Shown here: in pieces, positions 52,672-60,060 of the stretch
Numbering within the stretch: position 1 is the stretch's first letter
How the letters are laid out: every line of letters starts with the position of its first letter
Program-made: the position numbers and the translations under genes
The notes under the pieces: generated by a model
Seen by the model: only the letters and a program-made list of their open reading frames with translations
Database searches by the model: none
What the model was told of the DNA's origin: nothing
NCBI GenBank assembly: GCA_002839855.1
Contig: PGYV01000001.1
Location: forward strand, 1-64,000
Source of the DNA: Candidatus Goldiibacteriota bacterium HGW-Goldbacteria-1
Lineage (GTDB): Bacteria > Oederibacteriota > PGYV01
Direction of reading: 5' to 3'
DNA: 64,000 nt

Positions 52672-54684
52672 TTATTTTGCGGCTTTTATAAAATCTTCCG
52701 CTTTCTGTTTTTCGTCCGGAAACATTCTGATAAGGTCGCGCGCTATTTTTACCGCCTGTATTTTATTTCCGGTTTTATAGTAAGCCACCGCAAGGTTAAA
52801 AAGCGCGCCTGAATGGTTTGGCGCCATAGCCACGGCTTTGGACGCGTATGACAGCGCCTTTTCATTATCACCCATTGACCCGTATACCGCGGATGCCTGG
52901 TAAGGAAAATCATAACTGTCCGGCCACATTGCCATTCCTTTTTCAAAGACCACAGATGCTTCCTGCAGTTTGGAATTTACAAACAGCGAATATCCAAAAG
53001 CGCCTATCGCCCTGGGCGAATACGGTGAAACCATATATAACGAAGCTGCCGGAGGAAGCATTTCCGCAGTCATACGCCTTAGAACGTATTCTTCAAACAA
53101 TTTCATACTGTAATCCCAATCGCCCCTGTTTAAATCAAATGCTTTTTTAAAATACTCCATAGATACATTTGAATCTTCAACCAGCCTTGCGGCAGTACCG
53201 GCATAATACAGGTATTCGTGGCCTTGGGGGAAAACACGGACAGCGTCTTTGGCATATTCAAAAGAGCCGTTAAGATTTCCGTAATGCTGCGCTTCTTTCG
53301 CCTTCCTCAAATAATCATCCGCCGTTAACCTTTTGGACCCGTAAGCTGCCATAACAATTATCAGCAGTGCAATTATCCATAGGATAAAACCCTTTTTATT
53401 AATCTCTTTTTCTTCAAATTCAGCCCTGCCGGATAAAACACATGCATACGCGGCCATGGCAAAAAAAGACGCGCACGTGGGCACGATCTGAAAAGGAAAA
53501 TTAAAAAACGCGTGAACCATTAAGCCGGATATGCCGGCAAATATTCCCGCGGCAACAAAACGGCCTTCTTCATTTTCTTTATATGCAATAAACACATTCC
53601 TGAAAAATATAAAAATAAACATAAAAAACAGACCTGCCGCGGGCAGCCCGTATTCAGCCGCAAACTGAATAAAATCATTGTGCGCGTGGCCGGATTTGTA
53701 ATAATCCGCCTTTTCAAAATCCGCAGGCTTCATATTGGCCGACTGATAAAAGGGATAGGTAATGGGAAAGTTTCCCGCGCCTGTCCCGAATATTGGCTTT
53801 TCTGAAATCAGTTTGATTGAATTCTTCCAAAGTATCACGCGTATTCTGCCGGATTCGTCTTCCATTGAAGCCGCGCTTTTTATCCTGTCAAGAGCTGATG
53901 GGTTCATTACAATAAACAAAAGGCCTGCAAAAATAAGCGCTGCCGATAATGTAAGTACCAGCCTTTTTTTAATTACCTTCATCTTTAATAACAGTATTGC
54001 GGCGGCAATAACCGAAACCGACCAGCCAAGATAAGCACCCCTTGTCTGTGTCAGAAAAAGAGCCGCGGTAAAAACCGCCGCCATTAAACCGTATATCAGC
54101 CTTTGAAGCCCGTTTTTTTCCAGGGTAAACATATAAGCAACGGGTATAAAAATCAGCAGGTGCCCTGCAAGAAAATTGGGATTTCCAAGCGTGGAAGATG
54201 CCCTACGGTCAAAGTTGGTAGACCACGGCATAAAATCCATTCCGGCAGACTGCATTATCCCGTAAAGCGCGGCAATAAATGCCGATAAAAGGTATACTGA
54301 CAGCAGTTTTTCAAAAAAGCTCCCCTTTTCATCCGCCGCTGAAGCGGCAATGATAAGGTACATAAATATGATGTAACAGAGGTTTAGGAATAACCTGTCA
54401 AAAAATTCATGCGTGTTAAAAACAGCAAAAACACCAAAAAAACTTACCGCCATAAATATAAACAACGGGAATCCATAAGGGGAACGCGGGATTATCACCC
54501 TGCGCGATAAAGCACAGGACGCGGCAAAAAAAGCGGCTGACAGCATAACAGACGCCGTAAAGAAATATTTTTCAGCCACCCAAAAAGGGTCAGAACCGGC
54601 AGGATTAACCACCAGCACAGACATAAAAGCGGTTAATAAAACAGATATTTCAAATCCCTTTTCCGCAAGTTTCGCGTATTTCAC
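52672..54684 (-). CDS. O-antigen-ligase-like (WaaL/PglL, Wzy_C) membrane protein fused to TPRs
   Basis: The 670-residue protein has about 11-12 membrane helices (1-450) with the Wzy_C core, including STLGNPNFLAGHLLIFIPV near 165, TQTRGAYLGWSVSVIAA near 218 and FGTGAGNFPITYPFY near 306 before the large HAHNDFIQFAAEYGLPAAGL loop with the catalytic-type His. The last about 210 residues form TPR units. WaaL joins glycans to lipid A, PglL to proteins; TPR fusions are known in the PglL-like group. The start is GTG at 54684 with GGGG before it. It is the first gene of the operon. Confidence 0.85.
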   Translation of the reverse strand: MKYAKLAEKGFEISVLLTAFMSVLVVNPAGSDPFWVAEKYFFTASVMLSAAFFAASCALSRRVIIPRSPYGFPLFIFMAVSFFGVFAVFNTHEFFDRLFLNLCYIIFMYLIIAASAADEKGSFFEKLLSVYLLSAFIAALYGIMQSAGMDFMPWSTNFDRRASSTLGNPNFLAGHLLIFIPVAYMFTLEKNGLQRLIYGLMAAVFTAALFLTQTRGAYLGWSVSVIAAAILLLKMKVIKKRLVLTLSAALIFAGLLFIVMNPSALDRIKSAASMEDESGRIRVILWKNSIKLISEKPIFGTGAGNFPITYPFYQSANMKPADFEKADYYKSGHAHNDFIQFAAEYGLPAAGLFFMFIFIFFRNVFIAYKENEEGRFVAAGIFAGISGLMVHAFFNFPFQIVPTCASFFAMAAYACVLSGRAEFEEKEINKKGFILWIIALLIIVMAAYGSKRLTADDYLRKAKEAQHYGNLNGSFEYAKDAVRVFPQGHEYLYYAGTAARLVEDSNVSMEYFKKAFDLNRGDWDYSMKLFEEYVLRRMTAEMLPPAASLYMVSPYSPRAIGAFGYSLFVNSKLQEASVVFEKGMAMWPDSYDFPYQASAVYGSMGDNEKALSYASKAVAMAPNHSGALFNLAVAYYKTGNKIQAVKIARDLIRMFPDEKQKAEDFIKAAK

Positions 54685-54844
54685 TTATCACCCCGCGCAT
54701 TCAGCTGCTTCCTCATATTTACCATATATATGAATACTATAATAACATTATGGGGGATGGTTTTCAAGGCAGGTATAGTTTAATACTATTTCACAGCCAT
54801 GGTTATCCGCTTCAACGTGCGGCAGTTCGTCGGGGTGTAGGTTT

Positions 54845-54871
54845 GGTAGACGCGGATCATTAGCCCGCGCG
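54845..54871 (+). repeat. REP-like hairpin with GTAG head (opposite orientation)
   Basis: GGTAG is followed by the arms ACGCGGATC and AGCCCGCGCG around a short loop. It is the only plus-oriented copy recognised and faces the three copies that follow. Confidence 0.5.
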
Positions 54872-54897
54872 TTTTAATTAGTGCTGTCAAATCAACT

Positions 54898-54923
54898 GCC
54901 GCACCTTAAAAGGTGCGCCTACC
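54898..54923 (-). repeat. REP-like hairpin with GTAG head
   Basis: On the minus strand TGGTAG precedes GCGCACC / GGTGCG arms around TTTTAA. The stem sequence differs from the other copies but pairing is kept, which suggests the structure rather than the exact bases matters. Confidence 0.6.
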
Positions 54924-54947
54924 AATACTAAAACTCAAAATAAACTG

Positions 54948-54974
54948 CCGCGGGCTGAAGACCCGCGTCTACCA
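54948..54974 (-). repeat. REP-like hairpin with GTAG head
   Basis: On the minus strand TGGTAG precedes arms ACGCGGGT and GCCCGCGG around CTTCA; compensatory changes relative to its neighbours keep the stem. Confidence 0.6.
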
Positions 54975-54992
54975 CTACATAATTCTAAACAA

Positions 54993-55017
54993 CGCGCCTT
55001 AAAGGGATGCGGCTACC
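54993..55017 (-). repeat. REP-like hairpin with GTAG head
   Basis: On the minus strand TGGTAG precedes CCGCATCCC / GGCGCG-type arms around TTTAA. The stem is weaker than in the copies at 3902 and 4277, which share the CCCTTTA core. Confidence 0.5.
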
Positions 55018-55064
55018 AGAACATAACTATTATTATTAAAATAAATAAAAAGACAACATCAATA

Positions 55065-55092
55065 TTTACATGATTAAATTTTATGATATAAC
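55065..55092 (+). promoter_or_regulatory. Possible promoter of the antitoxin gene
   Basis: TTTACA (55065-55070) and TATAAC (55087-55092) are spaced by 16 bases; a perfect TATAAT lies at 55095-55100 but without a well-placed -35 box. RHH antitoxins usually repress their own promoter here. Confidence 0.4.
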
Positions 55093-55115
55093 TATATAAT
55101 ACATGGAGGTGAGAA

Positions 55116-55382
55116 ATGAAAAACACACAGACAATAAGCGTTACGATCCCAACAGAACTGGCGCGCTCTCTGAAACAGCTTCAAAAACACAAAACAAAAA
55201 ATTGCAGCGCCATAGTGACAGAAGCTGTGCGGGAATATGTACTTAGGGAAGAGTATGAGGAACTGGCTGCTTTTGGGGGTAAAAAAGCAAAAGCCGCATC
55301 CATTATGACCAAAGAAGATATCAACAAAGCGGTACATAGGGTTAAAAGAAGTGCAAAACAAACGCGGCCGGAGTCAATTTAG
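55116..55382 (+). CDS. Ribbon-helix-helix (CopG-type) antitoxin
   Basis: The 88-residue protein has an N-terminal ribbon-helix-helix domain: the strand NTQTISVTIPTELARSLKQL, then helices with SAIVTEAVREYVLREEYEEL. The C-terminal about 35 residues, basic and probably disordered until bound, would cover a toxin. A strong GGAGGTGA site lies before the ATG. It would bind DNA as a dimer and neutralise a PIN-type ribonuclease, but the downstream toxin gene is reduced to its last codons (55379-55480). It is therefore an orphan antitoxin. Confidence 0.85.
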   Translation: MKNTQTISVTIPTELARSLKQLQKHKTKNCSAIVTEAVREYVLREEYEELAAFGGKKAKAASIMTKEDINKAVHRVKRSAKQTRPESI

Positions 55383-55480
55383 ATTATATAGTGTCCGGAG
55401 ATAAGCATCTTTTGAACCTTAAACACTATAATAAGATTAAGATAATAAAACCCGCCGAACTGTTAAGGTTATTTCCTTAA
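55379..55480 (+). pseudogene. Remnant of a PIN-domain toxin (C-terminal 33 codons)
   Basis: The frame runs without a usable start through DYIVSGDKHLLNL and IKIIKPAELLRLF to a TAA at 55478-55480. The VSGDKHLLNL segment is the last conserved acidic block of COG1569/PF13470-type PIN toxins (usually V-T/S-GDKDLL), and the ending KIIKPAELL is also typical. The catalytic N-terminal about 100 residues are absent, so the toxin is dead. It starts within the last codons of the RHH gene, where the intact toxin start would be expected. Confidence 0.72.
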
Positions 55481-55495
55481 ATTATAAATTCAAAA

Positions 55496-55954
55496 CTATT
55501 TCTTTTCTTTTGCCTTTTCCCTTAAAGCCTTGCGTTCTGCGGGCGACATTTTCTGATATTTTTCATATGCCTTTTTTATCTTTTCTTTTTCTTCGGGAGA
55601 CAGTTTTTTCCACTGCTCGTATTTTTCCTTTAAAATCTGCTTCATCTGAGGGGAAAGTTTTTCCCATTCTTTGTACGCTTCTTTTAACCTTTCTTTTTCT
55701 TCCGGGTCCATCTCTTTAAGTTTCTTATGGTTCTTCATTATCCACATCTTTTTTTCAGGGGAAACCTCTTCCCAGTCGCTGTATATTTTTCTTATCTTTT
55801 CTTTTTCACCGGGTTCAAGCGCGTCCCATGACTCTTTTGTTTCTTTTTTCACTGAAGCTGCGTTTTCATCACCCGCCGCGGATTTAACATCCGCCGCAAA
55901 AGTAAAAGAAGCAAAAATAACCATTACCGCCGCCAGAATAATTTTTTTATACAT
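55496..55954 (-). CDS. DUF3106-type secreted protein of six 18-residue repeats
   Basis: The 152-residue product has a signal peptide (1-20) and, after a short linker, six back-to-back units of exactly 18 residues (43-60, 61-78, 79-96, 97-114, 115-132, 133-150). The consensus is W-x-x-L-S-P-E-E-K-E-x-I-K-x-x-Y-x-x, for example WKKLSPEEKEKIKKAYEK. This is DUF3106. Each unit should form a helix capped by the Ser-Pro turn, giving an elongated basic-acidic solenoid in the periplasm. It follows the ECF sigma/anti-sigma pair and is probably under their control; a role in envelope stress or metal binding is possible. Confidence 0.85.
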   Translation of the reverse strand: MYKKIILAAVMVIFASFTFAADVKSAAGDENAASVKKETKESWDALEPGEKEKIRKIYSDWEEVSPEKKMWIMKNHKKLKEMDPEEKERLKEAYKEWEKLSPQMKQILKEKYEQWKKLSPEEKEKIKKAYEKYQKMSPAERKALREKAKEKK

Positions 55955-55979
55955 TTATACCTCCATAAAAAATCTTTTA

Positions 55980-56453
55980 TTATGCTCCGTTTGCCCTGCT
56001 TAAAGATTCGTAAAAATCAAGCCTTTCAAGTATTTCAATGTTCTGTATTATTTCCATTTTTTCTCTGATTTCCGCCTGGCTGCGCAGGTTATCCTGCGTC
56101 CTTACGTACTGAAAAGCCGCTCCCGCCACAAAAACCGCCATTATAGTGGCTATGCCTGCCCTCTTAAACGTGCTGGAACGGAACAAATCGGTTATAAACG
56201 CGAACTTTCTATTTTTCTGCGCTTCAATCTTTTCGTGAATCCCTTTCCTGTGCATGGCCCATACCGAATCAGGAAAATCCACTTTTATTTCAGAAGCCGC
56301 ATCCGCTATTTTTTTATATGACGCGTAAACAGCCGCGCAGTCCGCACAGGTTTCTATGTGTTTCTTTACTTTTGAAACCTCTGCAGCGTCATGAATCTCG
56401 CCGTATATATAATCCAGAATCAGCTCTTTTTTATCATTACACTCTTTGTTCAT
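55980..56453 (-). CDS. Anti-sigma factor with zf-HC2-type zinc finger
   Basis: The 157-residue membrane protein has an N-terminal zinc-binding anti-sigma domain with HIETCADC (His-x3-Cys-x2-Cys, about 32-39), a linker with basic residues, one membrane helix (about 95-113, RAGIATIMAVFVAGAAFQYV) and a short periplasmic tail ending with the ILERLDFYESL pattern seen in related anti-sigma factors. It would hold the upstream ECF sigma factor inactive at the membrane. Its start overlaps the sigma gene stop (ATGA). The small outer part suggests regulation by proteolysis or by a helper such as the DUF3106 protein. Confidence 0.88.
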   Translation of the reverse strand: MNKECNDKKELILDYIYGEIHDAAEVSKVKKHIETCADCAAVYASYKKIADAASEIKVDFPDSVWAMHRKGIHEKIEAQKNRKFAFITDLFRSSTFKRAGIATIMAVFVAGAAFQYVRTQDNLRSQAEIREKMEIIQNIEILERLDFYESLSRANGA

Positions 56454-57025
56454 TTTTGATTACCTCCTTCTGTAGCATTCTTTATCTTTTCCATCGCTCT
56501 GTTTAAATGGGACTTTACAGTACCTTCTGATATTCCGATAATTCCTGAAATTTCCCTTATCTTATACCCTTCAAGATTCTTTAACATGAACACCTGCCGC
56601 TGAATATCTGTCAATCCCTGCATGGCGTCAGTTATATTCTCTTTTAGTGATTTTTTTTCGTAATCTTCTTCTATATTAACGCAGTCCTTTATGTCAAACC
56701 CGCGGTCATCCGGGTCATCACTTTCCATATCTGTCATATTCCTGAACCGTGACTGCACTTTCTGTTTTCTGCCGTTGTCATAAAAAGCGTTCATTGTAAT
56801 ACGGTATAAATATGTCCAGAAAGAACTGTCGCCCCTGAAAGAGCCTATATTTCTTATGACTTTAATGAACACTTCCTGGGAAATATCCCAGGCTTTATTG
56901 TAATCAGCCGTCAGGCCAAAAGCCATATTATATACCCTTTTCTGGTATCTTATAATAAGCTCATCTGCCGCGCCCTTTTTGCCGGACTTTATATCCATTA
57001 TAATTTCCAGATCCGCTCTGTCCAT
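56450..57025 (-). CDS. ECF RNA polymerase sigma factor (RpoE-like)
   Basis: The 191-residue protein has sigma2 (about 22-92, with YQKRVYNMAFGLTADYNKAWDISQEVF, the region that binds core polymerase and the -10 element) and sigma4 (about 125-185, ending GYKIREISGIIGISEGTVKSHLNRA, the helix-turn-helix for the -35 element). Sigma1 and sigma3 are missing, as in group 4 factors. The acidic linker (about 95-120) is longer than usual. It is encoded with its anti-sigma factor and a DUF3106 protein, so it probably answers an envelope signal. The target promoter motif was not found. Confidence 0.93.
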   Translation of the reverse strand: MDRADLEIIMDIKSGKKGAADELIIRYQKRVYNMAFGLTADYNKAWDISQEVFIKVIRNIGSFRGDSSFWTYLYRITMNAFYDNGRKQKVQSRFRNMTDMESDDPDDRGFDIKDCVNIEEDYEKKSLKENITDAMQGLTDIQRQVFMLKNLEGYKIREISGIIGISEGTVKSHLNRAMEKIKNATEGGNQK

Positions 57026-57118
57026 TTAGTATCCTTTCTTAAAAATTAGACGCCCGTAACCGTTTTTTTGATTACACCTTATTTTATAGCAAAAACAGAC
57101 CCTGTCAACCGGTATAAA

Positions 57119-57571
57119 TTAAAGCCTTTTCCACATTATAAGGCCGTCGTATTTATCCTCATAGAATTTAGGCCGTCTGCCCTTAATTTCGTACCCGAAT
57201 TTTTTATACATTTCAAGCGCAGCTTCATTATTTTCCCTTACTTCAAGGGTCAGCGAAGACAGCCCGGCAGCAAACACCTGCCTTTCCACCTGCTTTAAAA
57301 GCCCTGTGGCTATGCCGTTTTTTCTGAATTCCGGCGCGACAGCCACGTTTGAAATATGTGCGTAATCCGCAATTTTATCAGCAATTATATAACCCAAAAG
57401 CCTGTCTGACGCCTTATCCCTGGCGGCAAAGAAAAATGAAAGGGCGCTGAAAAACTTTGAAATTTCCACATTAAAAGCTTTTTCATCCCACGGCCTGGCG
57501 TGGCATACCTTTTCAATTTCCAGTATTTCAGCAAGGTCATTCTTGGATACATTCTTTATATAAAAATCCAT
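57119..57571 (-). CDS. rimI: Ribosomal-protein-alanine acetyltransferase-like GNAT enzyme
   Basis: The 150-residue protein has the GNAT core: HISNVAVAPEFRKNGIATGL (the acetyl-CoA loop Q/RxxGxA variant RKNGIA) and LEVRENNEAALEMYKKFGYE near residue 120, characteristic of RimI. RimI adds acetyl to the N-terminus of ribosomal protein S18. Length matches (about 150). No tsaB or tsaE partner lies nearby. It starts three bases after the phosphodiesterase gene stop, so it belongs to the same transcript. Confidence 0.88.
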   Translation of the reverse strand: MDFYIKNVSKNDLAEILEIEKVCHARPWDEKAFNVEISKFFSALSFFFAARDKASDRLLGYIIADKIADYAHISNVAVAPEFRKNGIATGLLKQVERQVFAAGLSSLTLEVRENNEAALEMYKKFGYEIKGRRPKFYEDKYDGLIMWKRL

Positions 57572-57574
57572 ATA

Positions 57575-58345
57575 TTAAACTGTGTACTCCTTTTTTTCCT
57601 GCAAAGGCGTCACTTTAAGCCCCGGTATGGCGGCAAGTTCTTTTTTTACTTTTTTAAAGTATTCCGGTTTAATGTGGTACACGTAAATTTTAGGTTTTAA
57701 ACCGCCAAGTTTTTTTAAGTCCTCGTGCAGCGTTTTTGGCACATAATGCCCGCTGGTTTCCGCAAGCGCTTTAAGGTCATTTGGAAAAGATATTTCCGCG
57801 AAAACAGTTTTAAGCTTATCGCCAAGTTTTACGGCTTCCGCCCAGATATTATCGGTGGTTTTTGTGTCCCCCGTATACATTATATAATGGTCATCTTTTC
57901 CTATCAGGAATCCAAAAGTGGGAACCGTATGATTAACAGAAACCGCTTTTATTTTATATCCTCCCAGTTCAAACCATTCATTTTCTTTTACCGGCATATA
58001 TGAAAAAATATCCTGACTTCCAAAGTTTTTTATTTTTGTAAAATCCGGCCATACCACGCCGTTTAACAGGTGTTTTTTAATAGCGTCAATTGTGAATTCC
58101 GACGCTGCAATTTTAACCGTGTCCGCTTTATTGCTTACAATATTTACCGCAAAAAACGGAAGCCCCCCGATATGGTCCATGTGCGAGTGCGAAATAAGCA
58201 CATTGCGTATACCGCGCTGTTCTTCAATGGTTGAATTAAGCGCTATAGTCCCCGCGTCTATTAAAAGCTCCCCGTTTAAAATAAAACCCGAATTGTGTTT
58301 TTCCGGTAACTGCCCGCCATAACACCCCAGAACTTTTATCTTCAT
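57575..58345 (-). CDS. Class II 3',5'-cyclic-nucleotide phosphodiesterase-like MBL-fold enzyme
   Basis: The 256-residue metallo-beta-lactamase-fold protein has LGCYGGQLPEKHNSGFIL at the start, the zinc motif SHSHMDHIGG (HxHxDH at about 53-58), then NGVVWPDFTKI, MYTGDTKTTDNIW, EISFPND, the Ser-Gly-His SGHYVPKTLHEDL and a late His in YHIKPEYF. The NG-xWPDF, EISFPN and SGHxxP blocks fit the class II cAMP phosphodiesterase group (PDE1/CpdP) better than RNase Z. The ATG at 58345 is preferred over GTG at 58351 because GGGGAGG is seven bases before it. It follows a CHASE2/cyclase-like gene. Confidence 0.72.
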   Translation of the reverse strand: MKIKVLGCYGGQLPEKHNSGFILNGELLIDAGTIALNSTIEEQRGIRNVLISHSHMDHIGGLPFFAVNIVSNKADTVKIAASEFTIDAIKKHLLNGVVWPDFTKIKNFGSQDIFSYMPVKENEWFELGGYKIKAVSVNHTVPTFGFLIGKDDHYIMYTGDTKTTDNIWAEAVKLGDKLKTVFAEISFPNDLKALAETSGHYVPKTLHEDLKKLGGLKPKIYVYHIKPEYFKKVKKELAAIPGLKVTPLQEKKEYTV

Positions 58346-58347
58346 TT

Positions 58348-60033
58348 TCACGCCTCCCCGCGCAGCCCCGCCAGATTAAAAAACTTTGAGTTTTCATAAC
58401 CCGGTATCTGCTGAAACTTTGTTATATTAACGTACTGTTGTATCTCTTTTTCCGCCACAAGCATATATTTTTTCAAAGGCAGAATATAAGCTTTTTTTCT
58501 GATATCGCCATCCTTTTCCAGAAAGGCCAGTTCTCCGCCCCTGTCAAACACATAAACTTCGGTGGTGTTAATCAGAATATTAAAATCGCCTGATTTTATT
58601 TCATCCCTTACCGTTCCCAGAATTTCAACAACCTTTTTTCTGTCCGCTTCCCCAAAAATAATCGCCGTCAGTTCCCCGCTTCCGGAAGCGCTTGTAAGCA
58701 CGTCCTTAAAGGCCGCATGCAGCGTTTTCTGAATAAACTGAAAATCCTTCTTTAAATCGGCGGGATCATCATGCGACAAGCCAAAACTAAAGTAAACAAC
58801 ATCCGCTTTCAGCCATGTGTTTCTTAATTTTATATCGCTGTTCCTTTTTACAAAGCGCTCCGCGGCGCCTTCAGGCATTGCCTGCCGCAGAAAACTTTTT
58901 CTTTTTTCCATTTCCCTTTTTTTGCTTCCGGCCTTATACCCGTAAATCAGTACAAAAGCCATTATGTTGCCGAATGAAACCGCAGGATAATCGCCATAAA
59001 TCCCCGAAACATAGAGCCAATAAAAAGCGGCTGCAGAAGCAAACTGTATAAAAATAAAAAGCGGAAATCCCGCCCCTATTCCAAATTTGAAATACGCCCC
59101 TGCTGCCAGCAGCATAATAAGCGCGGCGGCAATATAATTAATTACCCTGTCAAAAGTTATCTTGCCCCGGTCAAGCATCATTGAAACGGCAGCCCCAACC
59201 GCCTGCATTGAATACGCATCGGAATTGCTGTCAGAAACTATTATTATCCTGTTATCCGCTTCCTGCGGGTCCATTGATATAAATTTATTCAGTGCCATAA
59301 CTTCAGGTTTCCCGGCATAAACAGGCACAGCCATTTCACCCGAAGAATTAAGGGCAGCCCCTGTAATGTCGCCTATTTTCAATTTCCCGTCTTCAATGCC
59401 TATCCTGCTTCTGGGAAGCTTATAATATTTTCTTAAAGCTTCCGCGGGCGCGGATATTATGATACCGCCTTTTACCGAATATAAAGCGGGTATTTTAAAA
59501 GGCGTGTATTTAAACCCGCTGAAAAAACCGGTATTCCTGGAAGAAAGCCACAGCCTTTTATTTTCTATTTTCCCGGCCGAAAACCCGCGCGGGCTGCCTT
59601 TATACTTTGCCCCGCTAAAATAAACGTATTGGGAAATATCCTCTCCTGCCGCGCCTGTTTTACCGTATCTGTTAAAAACAACGGGCACAAACCCTTCCGC
59701 TTCCGCCACAAGAAAAGAAAAATCCTGATATTTTTTCTGCGCGTTTTCAAGCCCGTTAAAATCCTCGCCCGCCATGAAATCACCCGGCGTTTTTGAAAAG
59801 ATATCCGGCATAAACAAAGTGACGGAATTTTTAAGTTCCCCTGTTTTTTTAATAAAAGCCGCGGAGGATTCCGCGTTGAAATTCCCGTTGATAAAAATTA
59901 CTTTTTCATTAACCGCGGTTCCGGAAGCACCGCTTACAGCCTTAAGCGAAAGCGATAAAAGATAATCCGCCGAAAGGACATATAGCACAACCGCAATAAC
60001 GGCAGCAGCCGCATAAATGATTTTTTTAGACAA
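58348..60033 (-). CDS. CHASE2-like receptor with degenerate class III cyclase domain
   Basis: The 561-residue membrane protein has a first helix (about 5-28), an extracytoplasmic CHASE2-like domain (about 40-290), three further helices (about 297-315, 322-343, 350-366), and a cytoplasmic domain (about 405-540) at the place of a class III adenylate cyclase. ADVVYFSFGL aligns with the usual VxVLFxDIxGF: the metal Asp is Phe at about 417. GELTAIIFG aligns with GDxxLAxFG: Asp becomes Glu454. The base- and transition-state residues are not apparent. It is likely inactive or strongly altered. The start is TTG at 60033 with GGGGA upstream. It is coupled to the phosphodiesterase gene. Confidence 0.65.
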   Translation of the reverse strand: MSKKIIYAAAAVIAVVLYVLSADYLLSLSLKAVSGASGTAVNEKVIFINGNFNAESSAAFIKKTGELKNSVTLFMPDIFSKTPGDFMAGEDFNGLENAQKKYQDFSFLVAEAEGFVPVVFNRYGKTGAAGEDISQYVYFSGAKYKGSPRGFSAGKIENKRLWLSSRNTGFFSGFKYTPFKIPALYSVKGGIIISAPAEALRKYYKLPRSRIGIEDGKLKIGDITGAALNSSGEMAVPVYAGKPEVMALNKFISMDPQEADNRIIIVSDSNSDAYSMQAVGAAVSMMLDRGKITFDRVINYIAAALIMLLAAGAYFKFGIGAGFPLFIFIQFASAAAFYWLYVSGIYGDYPAVSFGNIMAFVLIYGYKAGSKKREMEKRKSFLRQAMPEGAAERFVKRNSDIKLRNTWLKADVVYFSFGLSHDDPADLKKDFQFIQKTLHAAFKDVLTSASGSGELTAIIFGEADRKKVVEILGTVRDEIKSGDFNILINTTEVYVFDRGGELAFLEKDGDIRKKAYILPLKKYMLVAEKEIQQYVNITKFQQIPGYENSKFFNLAGLRGEA

Positions 60034-60060
60034 TCTGATGTCCCCGTATGCCGTCAGAAA

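Larger units (their letters stand above)
54685..55064. other. Intergenic region with REP-like cluster
   Basis: This gap contains no credible gene. It holds four GTAG-headed hairpins within about 175 bases (54845-55017), the first on the plus strand and three on the minus, an arrangement like BIME clusters in enterobacteria, followed by AT-rich sequence leading to the antitoxin promoter. Confidence 0.65.

Noticed and set aside
57575-58345. Annotation as RNase Z
   Set aside because: The zinc motif is shared, but the WPDF, EISFPN and SGH blocks and the operon context favour the class II cyclic-nucleotide phosphodiesterase group.
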